DNA of 63,283 nt from Thioalkalicoccus limnaeus (GTDB taxonomy: Bacteria > Pseudomonadota > Gammaproteobacteria > Chromatiales > Chromatiaceae): assembly GCF_041197575.1 (NCBI RefSeq), contig NZ_JBDKXB010000018.1:1-63283 (forward strand). Direction: 5' to 3'. Below are positions 53,976-62,261 of the stretch, piece by piece (within the stretch, counting starts at the first letter, position 1; each line of letters starts with the position of its first letter). The position numbers and the translations under genes were made by a program. The notes under the pieces are model-generated. The model was not told the origin of the DNA, ran no database searches, and saw only the letters and a program-made list of their open reading frames with translations.

Positions 53976-55196
53976 TCAGGCCCCGGAACGCGCGGTAATC
54001 CGCCGTCCGTCGACGAGCCCTGGCGGTGGCGCACGCACCACGCGCTCACCGACCGCCAATCCGGCCTCGATCAGGCGGCGATCACCGAGGTCCTCGGCAA
54101 CCCGGACCTCGCGTTCGCGCGCCTGGCCGCCGTCGAGCACGAAGACCACGCTGTAGCCGTCGCGTTCCCGCACCGCGGTGGCCGGGACCAGCACGCCTTG
54201 CGCGAGCGCGTCGGGCTCGGGGGGCGACTCGCGCAGGAAGGAGACACGCACCCCCATCTCCGGAACCAAGCGCGGATCCTCGCTGAGCAGCGCAACGCGC
54301 ACGCGGATCGTGGCCTTGGCGCGATCGGCGGTCGGGATGATCGCGATCACCGCGGCGGGGATCGACCAGTCCGGATAGGCATCGAGCACGGCCACGACCG
54401 GCTGTCCGGGCTGAACCCGGTTGATGAAGGCCTCGTTGACGTCGACCTCGATCTCCAGCGACTCCATGTCGACGATGGTGCCGATCCCGGTTCGGGTGAA
54501 CCCGCCGCCGGCCGACATCGGCGACACGATCTCGCCCGGTTGTGCGGCCTTCGCGACCACGACCCCGCTGAACGGGGCGCGAACGACGGTGTTGTCGTAG
54601 TCGACCTGGGCGACCTGCAATTGGGCCTCGGCGACCCGGACCTGGCTTTCGGCCGCGGCAAGCTGGGCCGCCAGCACCAGCACCCGAGTGCGGCTGTTAT
54701 CGAGCGCCTCCTCGGAGCCGAGTCCGCGCGCGTGCAGCCCCTGTTGTCGGGCCTCGTCGCGTCGCGCCTGATCGAGCTGGACCTGGATCTGACCGAGTTC
54801 GGCGCGCGCCGCCGCGAGGCGCGCCTCGACCAGAGCCAGCTGGGCGCGTGCGTCGGTGTCATCGAGCCGGGCCATCACCTGACCGGCCTCGACGCGCTCG
54901 CCTTCCTCGATCAGCACCTCGGCCAGCCGACCGGAGATCTTGCTCGAGACCGTCGCCTGACGCCGCGCGATCAGATAACCGGTCGCATCCAGCACGGTCG
55001 TCGAGCCGGCTTCAAGGGCCTCGACGACCGCCGTGTCGACGGCCAACGCACGGCCGCTGACCAATTGGTAACCACCCAAGCCGCCACCGAGCAACAGCAG
55101 CCAGATCACGGCGAACCACAACCAGCGCCCGCGGCCACGCGGCTCGCGGTCTTGCGTGTCGATGCGCAGTTCCCTGAGGAGATCGGATTCGGACAT
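53976..55196 (-). CDS. HlyD/MacA-like periplasmic adaptor
   Basis: 406 residues: one membrane helix (about 26-46), a lipoyl/barrel-sandwich motif (ATVSSKISGRLAEVLIEEGE and APFSGVVVAKAAQPGEIVSP), a helical hairpin between them (about 115-200) and a beta-barrel domain. It joins an inner-membrane exporter to an outer-membrane channel. First gene of the operon with the ABC ATPase and two permeases. No TolC-type channel is in the window. Confidence 0.92.
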   Translation of the reverse strand: MSESDLLRELRIDTQDREPRGRGRWLWFAVIWLLLLGGGLGGYQLVSGRALAVDTAVVEALEAGSTTVLDATGYLIARRQATVSSKISGRLAEVLIEEGERVEAGQVMARLDDTDARAQLALVEARLAAARAELGQIQVQLDQARRDEARQQGLHARGLGSEEALDNSRTRVLVLAAQLAAAESQVRVAEAQLQVAQVDYDNTVVRAPFSGVVVAKAAQPGEIVSPMSAGGGFTRTGIGTIVDMESLEIEVDVNEAFINRVQPGQPVVAVLDAYPDWSIPAAVIAIIPTADRAKATIRVRVALLSEDPRLVPEMGVRVSFLRESPPEPDALAQGVLVPATAVRERDGYSVVFVLDGGQAREREVRVAEDLGDRRLIEAGLAVGERVVRAPPPGLVDGRRITARSGA

Positions 55197-55438
55197 TGAG
55201 CAGCCTTGGAGACAGGTGACGGGCCGGACCAAACAGACAGGCCGGCCGAGGAGCATCATCATAGTGCATTGCCAGCCCGCCTTTCACGCCGCGTGAGAGG
55301 GGTAAAGGGGCGCTGAACCATCCGGCGCACGACACCTCGGCAAGCACGCCCGGGGACTGTTGGACGCCTTTCCACCGCTTCTATTCGCCAGTTGACTGCG
55401 GGTCCTCGGGGTCTGTTCCCGGGCAATGGCCCGTCGCG

Positions 55439-56404
55439 TCAGCGCGGGTCGCGGAACAGGTGTCGCGGCAGCCACCACAGATAGAAGACCATGCCGAACA
55501 GCTCGACCAGCGACTGCGCAACGATGACCACGACGGTCACCTCCCAACCCGCCGGCAAGGCCAACGCGAACGGCAGGACGACGAACGAGTTGCGCGTCCC
55601 GAGGCTGAAGGCCAGCGTTCGACCAGCCGCCTGGCCCAACCGAAACGCGCGGGTCAGCGACCAGGCGATCAGCGCGGCGAGGACCAGGTAGAGGGCAAAC
55701 CAGGGGACCACCGCCAGCAGAACCGGCCCGGCGGCGCGCACCGTGTGGACCTGGGCACCGGCGATCGACAGCAACACCAGCGCGAGCAGGGGCACGGGCC
55801 ACCAGGCCAGCCGCTCGCGCCAGCAGGCTCGCTGCGGCTGGGCCTCGATCCAGCGCTCGCTCAGGGCCGCCAGCAACAAGGGCACCCCGATCAGCGCCAG
55901 GGCCGCGGGCAGCAGGTCCGTCGCACGCAACACCGTCCCCAGCTCCTCGGCCGGCAGCATCCACCAGAGATAAACGGGCAACAACAGCAACTGCGCCAGC
56001 AGGTTCAGCGGCGTGACCGCAACAGCCCGGGCCGTGTCGCCCCGCCCGCGCTGCGCGAAGGTGATGAACCAGTCGGTACAGGGCACCAACAACACCAACA
56101 GCACGCCGAGCCGCACGGCCGGATCCGCCGGCAGCCACGGCAGCAGGGTCCAGACCAGCAGCGGCACCAGCACGAAGTTCCCGAGACCGCTGGCCACCAG
56201 AAAGCGCCGATCGCCAAAGGCATCGCGAATGTGCAGCAGCGGCACCTGGACGAAGGTCGCGTAGAGCAGCAGGCCCAGGACCGGCCACAGCCAAGCCTCG
56301 AAGACCGGCCCGACGGCCGGGAACGAAACCCCCAGCGCCAACCCGACCAGGATCCCGACCAGATAGACCCAAACCTGGTGCCGCTCGAGCGTGTCTCGCT
56401 TCAT
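55439..56404 (-). CDS. Arsenite/bile-acid-type sodium symporter family transporter
   Basis: 321 residues with about ten helices of the BART superfamily (ACR3/SBF). VPCTDWFITFAQRGRGD carries the conserved Cys of ACR3-type arsenite transporters, and FSLGTRNSFVVLPFALALP is the second repeat's signature. An arsenite efflux role is possible, but there is no ArsR or ArsC nearby, so the substrate is not certain. Start at the ATG giving MKRDTLERHQVW. Confidence 0.8.
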   Translation of the reverse strand: MKRDTLERHQVWVYLVGILVGLALGVSFPAVGPVFEAWLWPVLGLLLYATFVQVPLLHIRDAFGDRRFLVASGLGNFVLVPLLVWTLLPWLPADPAVRLGVLLVLLVPCTDWFITFAQRGRGDTARAVAVTPLNLLAQLLLLPVYLWWMLPAEELGTVLRATDLLPAALALIGVPLLLAALSERWIEAQPQRACWRERLAWWPVPLLALVLLSIAGAQVHTVRAAGPVLLAVVPWFALYLVLAALIAWSLTRAFRLGQAAGRTLAFSLGTRNSFVVLPFALALPAGWEVTVVVIVAQSLVELFGMVFYLWWLPRHLFRDPR

Positions 56405-56909
56405 CGAATCTCCGGTTGCACCAGTCAACACCCGAGACCCGGCTCCAAGCCCGTCGATGGGCTAGGCACCAAGGCCGAGGATGGCGGGAGCGGTTGATCC
56501 TCGCGGGCCGTGACCTTCAATGATCCCGGGTGCAGAGGACGCCAGCGCGGGAGCAGCTGCCGTCGGAATCGATGCCGCCGTGCACGGTCAGCCGTTCGAT
56601 CACGTCAAAGTCGATGGTGGCACGGGTATCGCGGTAACGAGCCCTGGGTCAGCGGCGATGAGCCTAAAGGAGGCCGTCATCGAAGCACGGGGTCGCGATG
56701 ATCTCCAAGGCGATCCACCCGGCTGCGTCGAGGCCTGCTCGATCAGGGCTAGGCCAAACTGCCCGTCGATGGTCGGCATGCGGTCGCTGTCGGCACCCTT
56801 CCACCGATTCATACGGTACCGTTCGTTCGCATCCTCGTCGTCCAGGCCCAGATCGAAGGTATTTTCCGACAGGGGCGGGCGAAAGAAAGCGCAATCACTT
56901 TGCCGAGAA
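56405..56909. other. 505-base gap without an assignable gene
   Basis: Open frames occur on both strands but none resembles a protein family or has a ribosome site. It lies between the transporter gene and the DUF6671 gene, both on the minus strand. I see no repeat or IS end in it. Confidence 0.4.
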
Positions 56910-57791
56910 TCAGGGGTTGCAGTAGTCGCAGCGGCCGGGGTCGGCCTCCCTGCGGTCCCCACGGAGACGGGTGATTTGGTGTGGGCATCGCACACAGCCT
57001 AGAATGTCGGCCCGGGTCTCACGGGTCGGTGCGCCGCACTCCGAGCAGGGCAAACCGGGTACCCGGTCCACGATCCAGAACCCCGGTGCGCGGCAGACCG
57101 GACAGGGCGACAGCAGTTTCGCCGCCAAATCCTCGGCCGCCGCGCGGATCGTGCTCTGGCGCGTCGGGTTGACGTGCGCCCGCACGTCGGTCTCCAAAAA
57201 GGCCAGGCCGTTCACCGACTGCGTCTGCGCCCAGGCGAAGGAGGCCTCGAGCTCCGCCCAATGGGCGATCCCCTTGCGGATGCGCGGGTCGTTCTCGCCC
57301 TCGGGACGCACGACTAGGTGATGGGCGGGAAATTCCGCCTGCCGGGCAAAGGCCTCGGCCACCGTCCAGTCGCCGGTCAGCAGGTGCCCGTGGTTCGCCT
57401 TGCCCTGCGCGACGCCCACGACCTCGAGCCCCCGCTCCGCGTCGAGGAAGATCACGAACTCCACGTTCCAGGAAAACATACCCGCTATCGGGTCCGGTCC
57501 GAACGAGCCCTCGCTTGCGAGCCCATGTGGCAGATTAGCAAGCTCCATGCCGATGCGCGCCTTCTTGCGTGCCGCCTCGCGCTGCGTCCCGGCCCTCGGA
57601 ATCTCGCGAGTGAAAGTACCGAGCCGATCGGTATCAAACCCCTCGACCAATTCGATTCGACAGCCGATCGCGGGCTCGAGCACCGGCGCGATGACCCGTT
57701 CCTTGCCGTGCCGCGTGAGCAATGCGACACGCCGACCGCGATACGGAGACGGGCCCGTAAACAATGGCACCAAGCGCCGTTCACAGGTCAT
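56910..57791 (-). CDS. DUF6671-family protein
   Basis: 293 residues. The N-terminal half has the family pattern: ALLTRHGKERVIAPVLEPA, DTDRLGTFTREIPR, ARKKARIGMELANLPHGLAS and EGSFGPDP. The C-terminus has zinc-ribbon cysteines (SPCPVCRAPGF, PCSECGAPT, CVRCPH, CDYC). No enzymatic role is established. It stands alone between a transporter gene and the sbtB-sbtA operon. Confidence 0.75.
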   Translation of the reverse strand: MTCERRLVPLFTGPSPYRGRRVALLTRHGKERVIAPVLEPAIGCRIELVEGFDTDRLGTFTREIPRAGTQREAARKKARIGMELANLPHGLASEGSFGPDPIAGMFSWNVEFVIFLDAERGLEVVGVAQGKANHGHLLTGDWTVAEAFARQAEFPAHHLVVRPEGENDPRIRKGIAHWAELEASFAWAQTQSVNGLAFLETDVRAHVNPTRQSTIRAAAEDLAAKLLSPCPVCRAPGFWIVDRVPGLPCSECGAPTRETRADILGCVRCPHQITRLRGDRREADPGRCDYCNP

Positions 57792-57886
57792 CGTGATTTC
57801 TCCGACCGCAACACCGCCAGCTCGGATACGAACGGAATCATGTTGTCGTGTTCACGGCCCAGACGCCGGGTGTCATCGCGCAGACA

Positions 57887-58201
57887 TCAGGCCTCACTGT
57901 CGCCCTTGCGCGGCAGGATGGAAATATCCGACACCATTGCCTTGACTCGGTACCCGGCCCTCATCAATTCATCGATCTCGGGCAGCAGGGTCAGCAGCCG
58001 CGCCTCGGACAAGATGATATAGATGACGACGTTGGCGTCGCTGCCCAGACCGCCGGACTGCAAACCACCGACTCCGGCGCCGGTCGCGGGCACGGCGGTG
58101 TAGCCACCAATCCCGCAGCGTTTTGCCGTGTCGATCAGCAGACGCTGCAGACTGTGCGGCGCGATCAGCGTCAAAAGCTTTTTCTGCTCCAAGGCTCGCA
58201 T
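57887..58201 (-). CDS. sbtB: SbtB-like PII signalling protein
   Basis: 104 residues with a PII fold: QKKLLTLIAPHSLQRLLIDT, a T-loop region rich in Gly (GAGVGGLQSGGLGSD), then EIDELMRAGYRVKAMVSDI. It follows sbtA by about 54 bases, the canonical arrangement in which SbtB binds and regulates SbtA in response to adenine nucleotides. The C-terminal CGPEGC redox loop of cyanobacterial SbtB is absent. Start at the ATG after GAGAG. Confidence 0.8.
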   Translation of the reverse strand: MRALEQKKLLTLIAPHSLQRLLIDTAKRCGIGGYTAVPATGAGVGGLQSGGLGSDANVVIYIILSEARLLTLLPEIDELMRAGYRVKAMVSDISILPRKGDSEA

Positions 58202-58254
58202 GATTGGTCTCTCGATGATTGGTTTCCTGCTCGTGTCATTACCGGTGCGCTCCA

Positions 58255-59247
58255 CTACCCCCACAGCCAACCGCTGACCGCGTAGTAGAGTGGAATGCCT
58301 ATCAGGATGTTTAGCGGGAAGGTGATAGCCAGGGCCATGGTGAAATACACCCCGGGCCGCGCCTCCGGGATCGCATAACGGACGATAGCCGGCACGACGA
58401 TGTACGAGGCGCTGGCCGAGAGCACCGCGAGCAATACCGCATCGCCACGCCCGAGCCCGAGGACGGCGGCCAGTATAAACGCGATAGCGGCATTCAGCAG
58501 CGGCATCAGCAGCGCGAACACCAGCAGATGCCGGTTGAGCGGTGCCTGCGAGTCTTGCAGCTGCCGCGCCACCAGCAGCCCCATATCGAGCAGAAAGAAG
58601 GCGAGAATACCCTTGAAGATGTCCACGGTGAACGGTTGCATGATCTCCTGGCCCCGCTCCCCAGTGACGAACCCGATCACCAAGGCGCCGATCAACAGCA
58701 AATGTCCTCCATCGGTAAAGGCTTCGTGCAGCACCTTGCGCATCGACAGTGCCGCCGGCGGCCGGTCCGCACCGGGTACGACATCGCGCGACCGCACATA
58801 GCTGGCCAACAGGACGGCCATGATGATCGCAGGCGACTCCATCAAGACCATGGCAACGGTCATGTAGCCGCCGAATTCCACCCCCTCGCTGGTGAGGAAC
58901 TGCTGCGCCACGATAAAAGTCACCGCGCTGACCGAGCCGTAAGTTGCCGCCACTGCGGCGGCGTCGTAAGGGCTGGCGATCCGGCGCAGCAGTAGGAAGC
59001 TGTAAGCAGGGATTGCGGCGGCCATGACCAACGCGGCCAACAGCGCCAACACGCCGGCCGCCGGCAGCCCGCCGGCGGCCAAGCTTGCGCCGCCCTTGAG
59101 GCCGAGCGCAATCAGTAGATACAGCGAACAGAACTTCACGATCGCCGGCGGAATCTCAAGGTTGGAACGCACGACCCCAGCCAGGACCCCGAAGACGAAG
59201 AACAGGATCGCCGGGTCCAGTAGGTTTTGCAGCATGCCGCTGGTCAT
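58255..59247 (-). CDS. sbtA: Sodium-dependent bicarbonate transporter SbtA
   Basis: 330 residues with about ten helices in two inverted repeats, matching SbtA (DUF897): FFVFGVLAGVVRSNLEIP start, LALGLKGG, FIVAQQFLTSEGVEFGGYM, and GVYFTMALAITFPLNILIGIP at the end. SbtA imports bicarbonate with sodium and raises the carbon supply for RuBisCO. GGAGG precedes the ATG, and the ATG overlaps a small upstream gene in ATGA. Confidence 0.92.
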   Translation of the reverse strand: MTSGMLQNLLDPAILFFVFGVLAGVVRSNLEIPPAIVKFCSLYLLIALGLKGGASLAAGGLPAAGVLALLAALVMAAAIPAYSFLLLRRIASPYDAAAVAATYGSVSAVTFIVAQQFLTSEGVEFGGYMTVAMVLMESPAIIMAVLLASYVRSRDVVPGADRPPAALSMRKVLHEAFTDGGHLLLIGALVIGFVTGERGQEIMQPFTVDIFKGILAFFLLDMGLLVARQLQDSQAPLNRHLLVFALLMPLLNAAIAFILAAVLGLGRGDAVLLAVLSASASYIVVPAIVRYAIPEARPGVYFTMALAITFPLNILIGIPLYYAVSGWLWG

Positions 59248-59405
59248 AGCGCCTCCGGCATCGAGACGCTAGCGAGACGGGCAGACGCACTGCCGAGGGA
59301 CCAACGGTGGAGAGCTGACGAATAGGCGACCGGTTCCTCGCTGGCGCGCCACGTATCCGCAAAGCGGTATGCCAGCAAGACGAGGCTTCTGAGTTCGCTG
59401 GGCAT
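59244..59405 (-). CDS. Small protein gene upstream of sbtA (53 residues)
   Basis: A 53-codon frame starts MPSELRSLVLLAYRFADTWR and ends SMPEAL. It has an AAGGAG ribosome site six bases before its ATG, the strongest in this part of the window, and its stop overlaps the sbtA ATG (ATGA). Both facts argue that it is translated and coupled to SbtA synthesis. The first 20 residues could form a helix; no membrane segment or known family. It could also be a leader peptide. Confidence 0.6.
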   Translation of the reverse strand: MPSELRSLVLLAYRFADTWRASEEPVAYSSALHRWSLGSASARLASVSMPEAL

Positions 59406-59547
59406 ATTCATCTCCTTAAACGACTGGATATCTGGATCGCTCGGGGCCCTGGATGCCAGGCCAAACCCGGGCTGACGGAGCTTCTAGGCCGTTCGCTCCG
59501 TCCTGCCCGTTGACTGCGGAGGCGATTCTAAGAACCTCCACAAAAAC

Positions 59548-59564
59548 AATAAAAGTCGTTTATT
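59548..59564. promoter_or_regulatory. AT-rich inverted repeat, possible NhaR-like operator
   Basis: AATAAA-(5)-TTTATT is a perfect inverted repeat of 6 bases per arm inside an unusually AT-rich stretch (59540-59590) between the divergent sbtA operon and the LysR-type gene. Divergent LysR regulators typically bind such dyads between their own gene and the target. Assignment to this regulator is inferred from position. Confidence 0.5.
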
Positions 59565-59603
59565 CTTATCTAATCATGCGAAAAAAATTGCGAATAGGAT
59601 CAG

Positions 59604-60524
59604 ATGAACCTCAAGCACTTGCGCTATTTCTGGGTGACGGCGCGCGCCGGAAGCGTCGCGGCCGCCGGCAAACAGTTGCATCTGACGCCGCAAACCGTCA
59701 GCGCCCAGATCAAGTTGCTCGAAAGGGACCTCGGGACAACCTTGTTCATACCTGTTGGTCGCGGCCTCGAATTGACCGAGGCAGGGCGCCTTGCCCTGTC
59801 CTACGCCGACGAGATCTTCGCGCTGAGTCAGGACATGGTGTCGTCGCTGCGGGCCACCGGCGTCAAGGAGCAGGCGGCCGCAACATTTCGGGTCGGGATT
59901 TCCAATGTGCTCCCCAAATCGCTCAGCCACCGCTTGCTGCTTTCGCTGAGAAAATCGGCGAAGCCGGTTCGGCTGGTGTGCCGCGACGGCACGATCGAGG
60001 CGCTGCTCGGCGAATTGGCCCTGCACCGGATCGAGATGATGTTGGCCGACCGCCCGATGCCGGCGGGGTTGGCGGTACGCGGCCACAGCCGCAAGCTGGG
60101 TGAAAGCGCCCTGGCCTTCTTTGCGAGCCCGCGGCTGGCGCGGCAGGATGCGGGTTTCCCCGCCTGCCTCAACGAAGCGCCGCTACTGTTACCCGGACAG
60201 AACGCGGCGGTGCGTGGCGAGATCGATCGCTGGTTAGGCGAGGCACGCCTGTACCCGCGGGTCGTCGGGGAGTTCGATGACAGCGCCCTGATGAAAGTCT
60301 TCGCCCAGGCAGGCGAAGGCTATTTCCCCGCACCGGCCATCATCTCGGACGAGATCTGCGCGCGTTATGGCGTGATCGAGGTGGGGCGGCTGGATGATGT
60401 GCGCGACGCGGTCTGGTTGATAAGCACCGAGCGGCGCATTCAGCAACCGGAGGTCGATGCCGTCCTGAAAGCCGCCCGTAGCGCGGTCTTCAACATACCC
60501 GCTGGCAGTGAAACAGCGGGTTGA
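59604..60524 (+). CDS. NhaR-like LysR-family regulator
   Basis: 306 residues. The N-terminal helix-turn-helix reads MNLKHLRYFWVTARAGSVAA and LTPQTVSAQIKLLER, with the FW pair and the TPQT recognition helix as in NhaR rather than in CbbR. GRGLELTEAGRLALSYADEIFALSQ also matches NhaR. The effector domain has GEFDDSALMKVFAQAGEGYFPAP. NhaR proteins respond to sodium. The gene diverges from the sodium-driven bicarbonate transporter operon and is its probable regulator. AGGA precedes the ATG. Confidence 0.85.
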   Translation: MNLKHLRYFWVTARAGSVAAAGKQLHLTPQTVSAQIKLLERDLGTTLFIPVGRGLELTEAGRLALSYADEIFALSQDMVSSLRATGVKEQAAATFRVGISNVLPKSLSHRLLLSLRKSAKPVRLVCRDGTIEALLGELALHRIEMMLADRPMPAGLAVRGHSRKLGESALAFFASPRLARQDAGFPACLNEAPLLLPGQNAAVRGEIDRWLGEARLYPRVVGEFDDSALMKVFAQAGEGYFPAPAIISDEICARYGVIEVGRLDDVRDAVWLISTERRIQQPEVDAVLKAARSAVFNIPAGSETAG

Positions 60525-60726
60525 CAAGATCATGGATGAGCAGGGTCATCTTCTCTGATGCGTTCTCCCCCTCAAATGGTCGTTTTTCATGAGGGAGAGG
60601 GGTGGGTCTCCCTCGGGGTGCTGGGTCGACAGCACTCGCTGGGAGCGTCACGTGTTTGCGACGACGAGAAGACCGCATCAGTATGCCACGCCCTGCTGGA
60701 AATCTCCATCTTTTCGCCGTGTACGC

Positions 60727-60905
60727 CAGGGCTCCCGAATTATCGGTTTATTTTAGACAGATAGTTACGTAATCTGCCTCATCTTTAACGCGATGAGGTG
60801 GTTACATGTCCTCAGATCTGGTTTCGCATCTGTCGGTGATCAAGGACCCACGCGCCGACAAGAACAAGCTCTACCCGCTGTAAGAGATTCTGCTGCTGTG
60901 CATCG
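60727..60905 (+). pseudogene. 5' fragment of an ISAs1-type transposase
   Basis: From the ATG at 60806 the frame reads SSDLVSHLSVIKDPRADKN then KLYPL, a stop at 60881, and EILLLCIGA, which is the N-terminus of ISAs1-family transposases. A TAA interrupts the frame and the similarity stops near 60905. A CAGGGC end at 60727, 79 bases before the ATG, could be the left inverted repeat; this is a guess. The rest of the element is missing. Confidence 0.6.
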
Positions 60906-61382
60906 GCGCCGACGTGGTGTTCCTGCATTCCACGATCGGCACCAAGGAGGGGGAGCCCTATGACGCCAACCGGGTCCGTGAATTGGTCGCCAGAATGTAC
61001 GAGCTTGCTCGGAGCTGGGGGTTCGTGCCTGAGGACCAGAGGAATCCTGCGCAAGGAATCGGTGATTACAAAGAACAGAAGTGCGATCGTTAAGCCGTGG
61101 AATCAGGTCCGTAAAGCGGCTGGGGTGGAAGACGTTCGCTTGCACGACCTGCGACGCACGGTCGGCAGCTGGTTGGCCCAGTCGGGAGACTCGCTGCACC
61201 TGATCGGACGGGTCCTCAGCCATTCGAACCAGTCCACGACGGGGGTGTACGCCCGCTTCGGCGAGGATTCGGTGCGCGCGGCCCTGGAGCAGCATGGTGC
61301 CCGCATCATGGGCGTCGCCGGTGTCAGCCCAACGGCACCCGCCGCCGGGCCCTATTCGGACCCCCAATCGGGTGGCCATTAA
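60906..61382 (+). pseudogene. Tyrosine recombinase with internal deletion and frameshift
   Basis: The first part (to the TAA near 61093) reads ANRVRELVARMYELARSWGF then NPAQGI, the core-binding domain of tyrosine integrases. In another frame, from about 61080, comes the catalytic C-terminus: LHDLRRTVGSWLAQSG (HxxR), LIGRVLSHSNQSTTGVYARF with the nucleophile Tyr. The central region with the first catalytic Arg is missing, about 150 residues by comparison with complete relatives. It directly abuts the ISAs1 fragment. Not functional. Confidence 0.75.
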
Positions 61383-61449
61383 ACCACGTGGTCGGCTGGC
61401 CGGTGTCGCTCGCCTGACCCGGCCAGACCGCGATCGCGCAACTACGCGA

Positions 61450-61932
61450 CTATAGCCGCGCGATCACCCCGGTCGGCAGCCAAAGCGTCAGCGGTGCATC
61501 CGGAAGCCGCTCGAATTCATACCGCTCGTACCAGCCACGCGCCCGCTCGTGCTTGGCATCGACGATGACGCCGATCATGCCGATCTCCTCGGCCAGACGG
61601 GCGCAGCGCTGCAGCGCATCCATCAGCAACAGCTCGCCCAGACCCTGGCCTTGATGCCGCACATCGACCGCCAGGCGCGCCAGCCGGGCGACGGGGAGCG
61701 GGAAACGAGGGAATCGCTCGGCGTAGGCCGGCGGTAGCTGGTCCTCGAGGATCGCCGCCATCGCCAGGCTATAGAACCCCCGAATCGCCGACCCTTCGGC
61801 CGCCACATAGGTTCGGCTCAGGTTCGCGGTCGCGTGCTGGCGAGCGAAACGACGCAGGTAGATGTCGAGCTCGACCTCACCGCACGCGAAGACGCGGCGC
61901 TTGTGATGCGCCGCCAAGGGCTCGATCCGCAT
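61450..61932 (-). CDS. GNAT toxin, TacT-like
   Basis: 160 residues of the GNAT acetyltransferase fold: RLAVDVRHQGQGLGELLLMD is the acetyl-CoA site (QGQGLG), preceded by the toxin-type FARQHATANLSRTYVAA and followed by KHERARGWYERYEFERLP. TacT-type toxins acetylate the aminoacyl group of charged tRNAs and block translation. It lies 13 bases after a DUF1778 antitoxin gene. Both genes appear intact. Confidence 0.87.
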   Translation of the reverse strand: MRIEPLAAHHKRRVFACGEVELDIYLRRFARQHATANLSRTYVAAEGSAIRGFYSLAMAAILEDQLPPAYAERFPRFPLPVARLARLAVDVRHQGQGLGELLLMDALQRCARLAEEIGMIGVIVDAKHERARGWYERYEFERLPDAPLTLWLPTGVIARL

Positions 61933-61945
61933 CCTCGGCGCGCGC

Positions 61946-62227
61946 TCAGTCCGTCGGCTCCGATCGCCATGCGCGGTAGCGTGCCATCGCCGCCGCGAGC
62001 TTCGGCCGTGGCTGATCGAGATGATCCAGTGCGGCGACGAACGCCTCCCAATCGCGCTGCGTCAAGGTCAGGGATTCCGCCTCTCCCAGCACCGCCTTCG
62101 CACGCTCCTGGGCCGCGCTCAATAGGAAGGCACTGACGGACATCCCAGCGGTGGACGCCGCGCGCGCAATCAGGGCTTTCGTCTCTGCCGAGGTCCGCAG
62201 ATCGATGCGCTCGAGGGCGGGGGGCAT
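61946..62227 (-). CDS. DUF1778 antitoxin, TacA-like
   Basis: 93 residues: a ribbon-helix-helix N-terminus (RIDLRTSAETKALIARAAST, AGMSVSAFLLSAAQERA) and a C-terminal toxin-binding helix (LTQRDWEAFVAALDHLDQP). It binds the GNAT toxin and represses the operon. AAGGAG precedes the ATG by six bases. Direct repeats upstream are a possible operator. Confidence 0.9.
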   Translation of the reverse strand: MPPALERIDLRTSAETKALIARAASTAGMSVSAFLLSAAQERAKAVLGEAESLTLTQRDWEAFVAALDHLDQPRPKLAAAMARYRAWRSEPTD

Positions 62228-62244
62228 GGCTCACTCCTTAACGA

Positions 62245-62261
62245 GTACGGTTGATGTACGG
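62245..62261 (-). promoter_or_regulatory. Direct repeats upstream of the TA operon
   Basis: GTACGG occurs twice (62245-62250 and 62256-62261) 11 bases apart, one helical turn, just upstream of the antitoxin ribosome site. Ribbon-helix-helix antitoxins bind such repeats to autoregulate. The assignment is by position only. Confidence 0.4.

Noticed and set aside
53289..55199. 636-codon plus-strand open frame
   Set aside because: It is antisense to the ABC ATPase and HlyD-like genes, both of which have clear motifs. Composition is that of a shadow frame.
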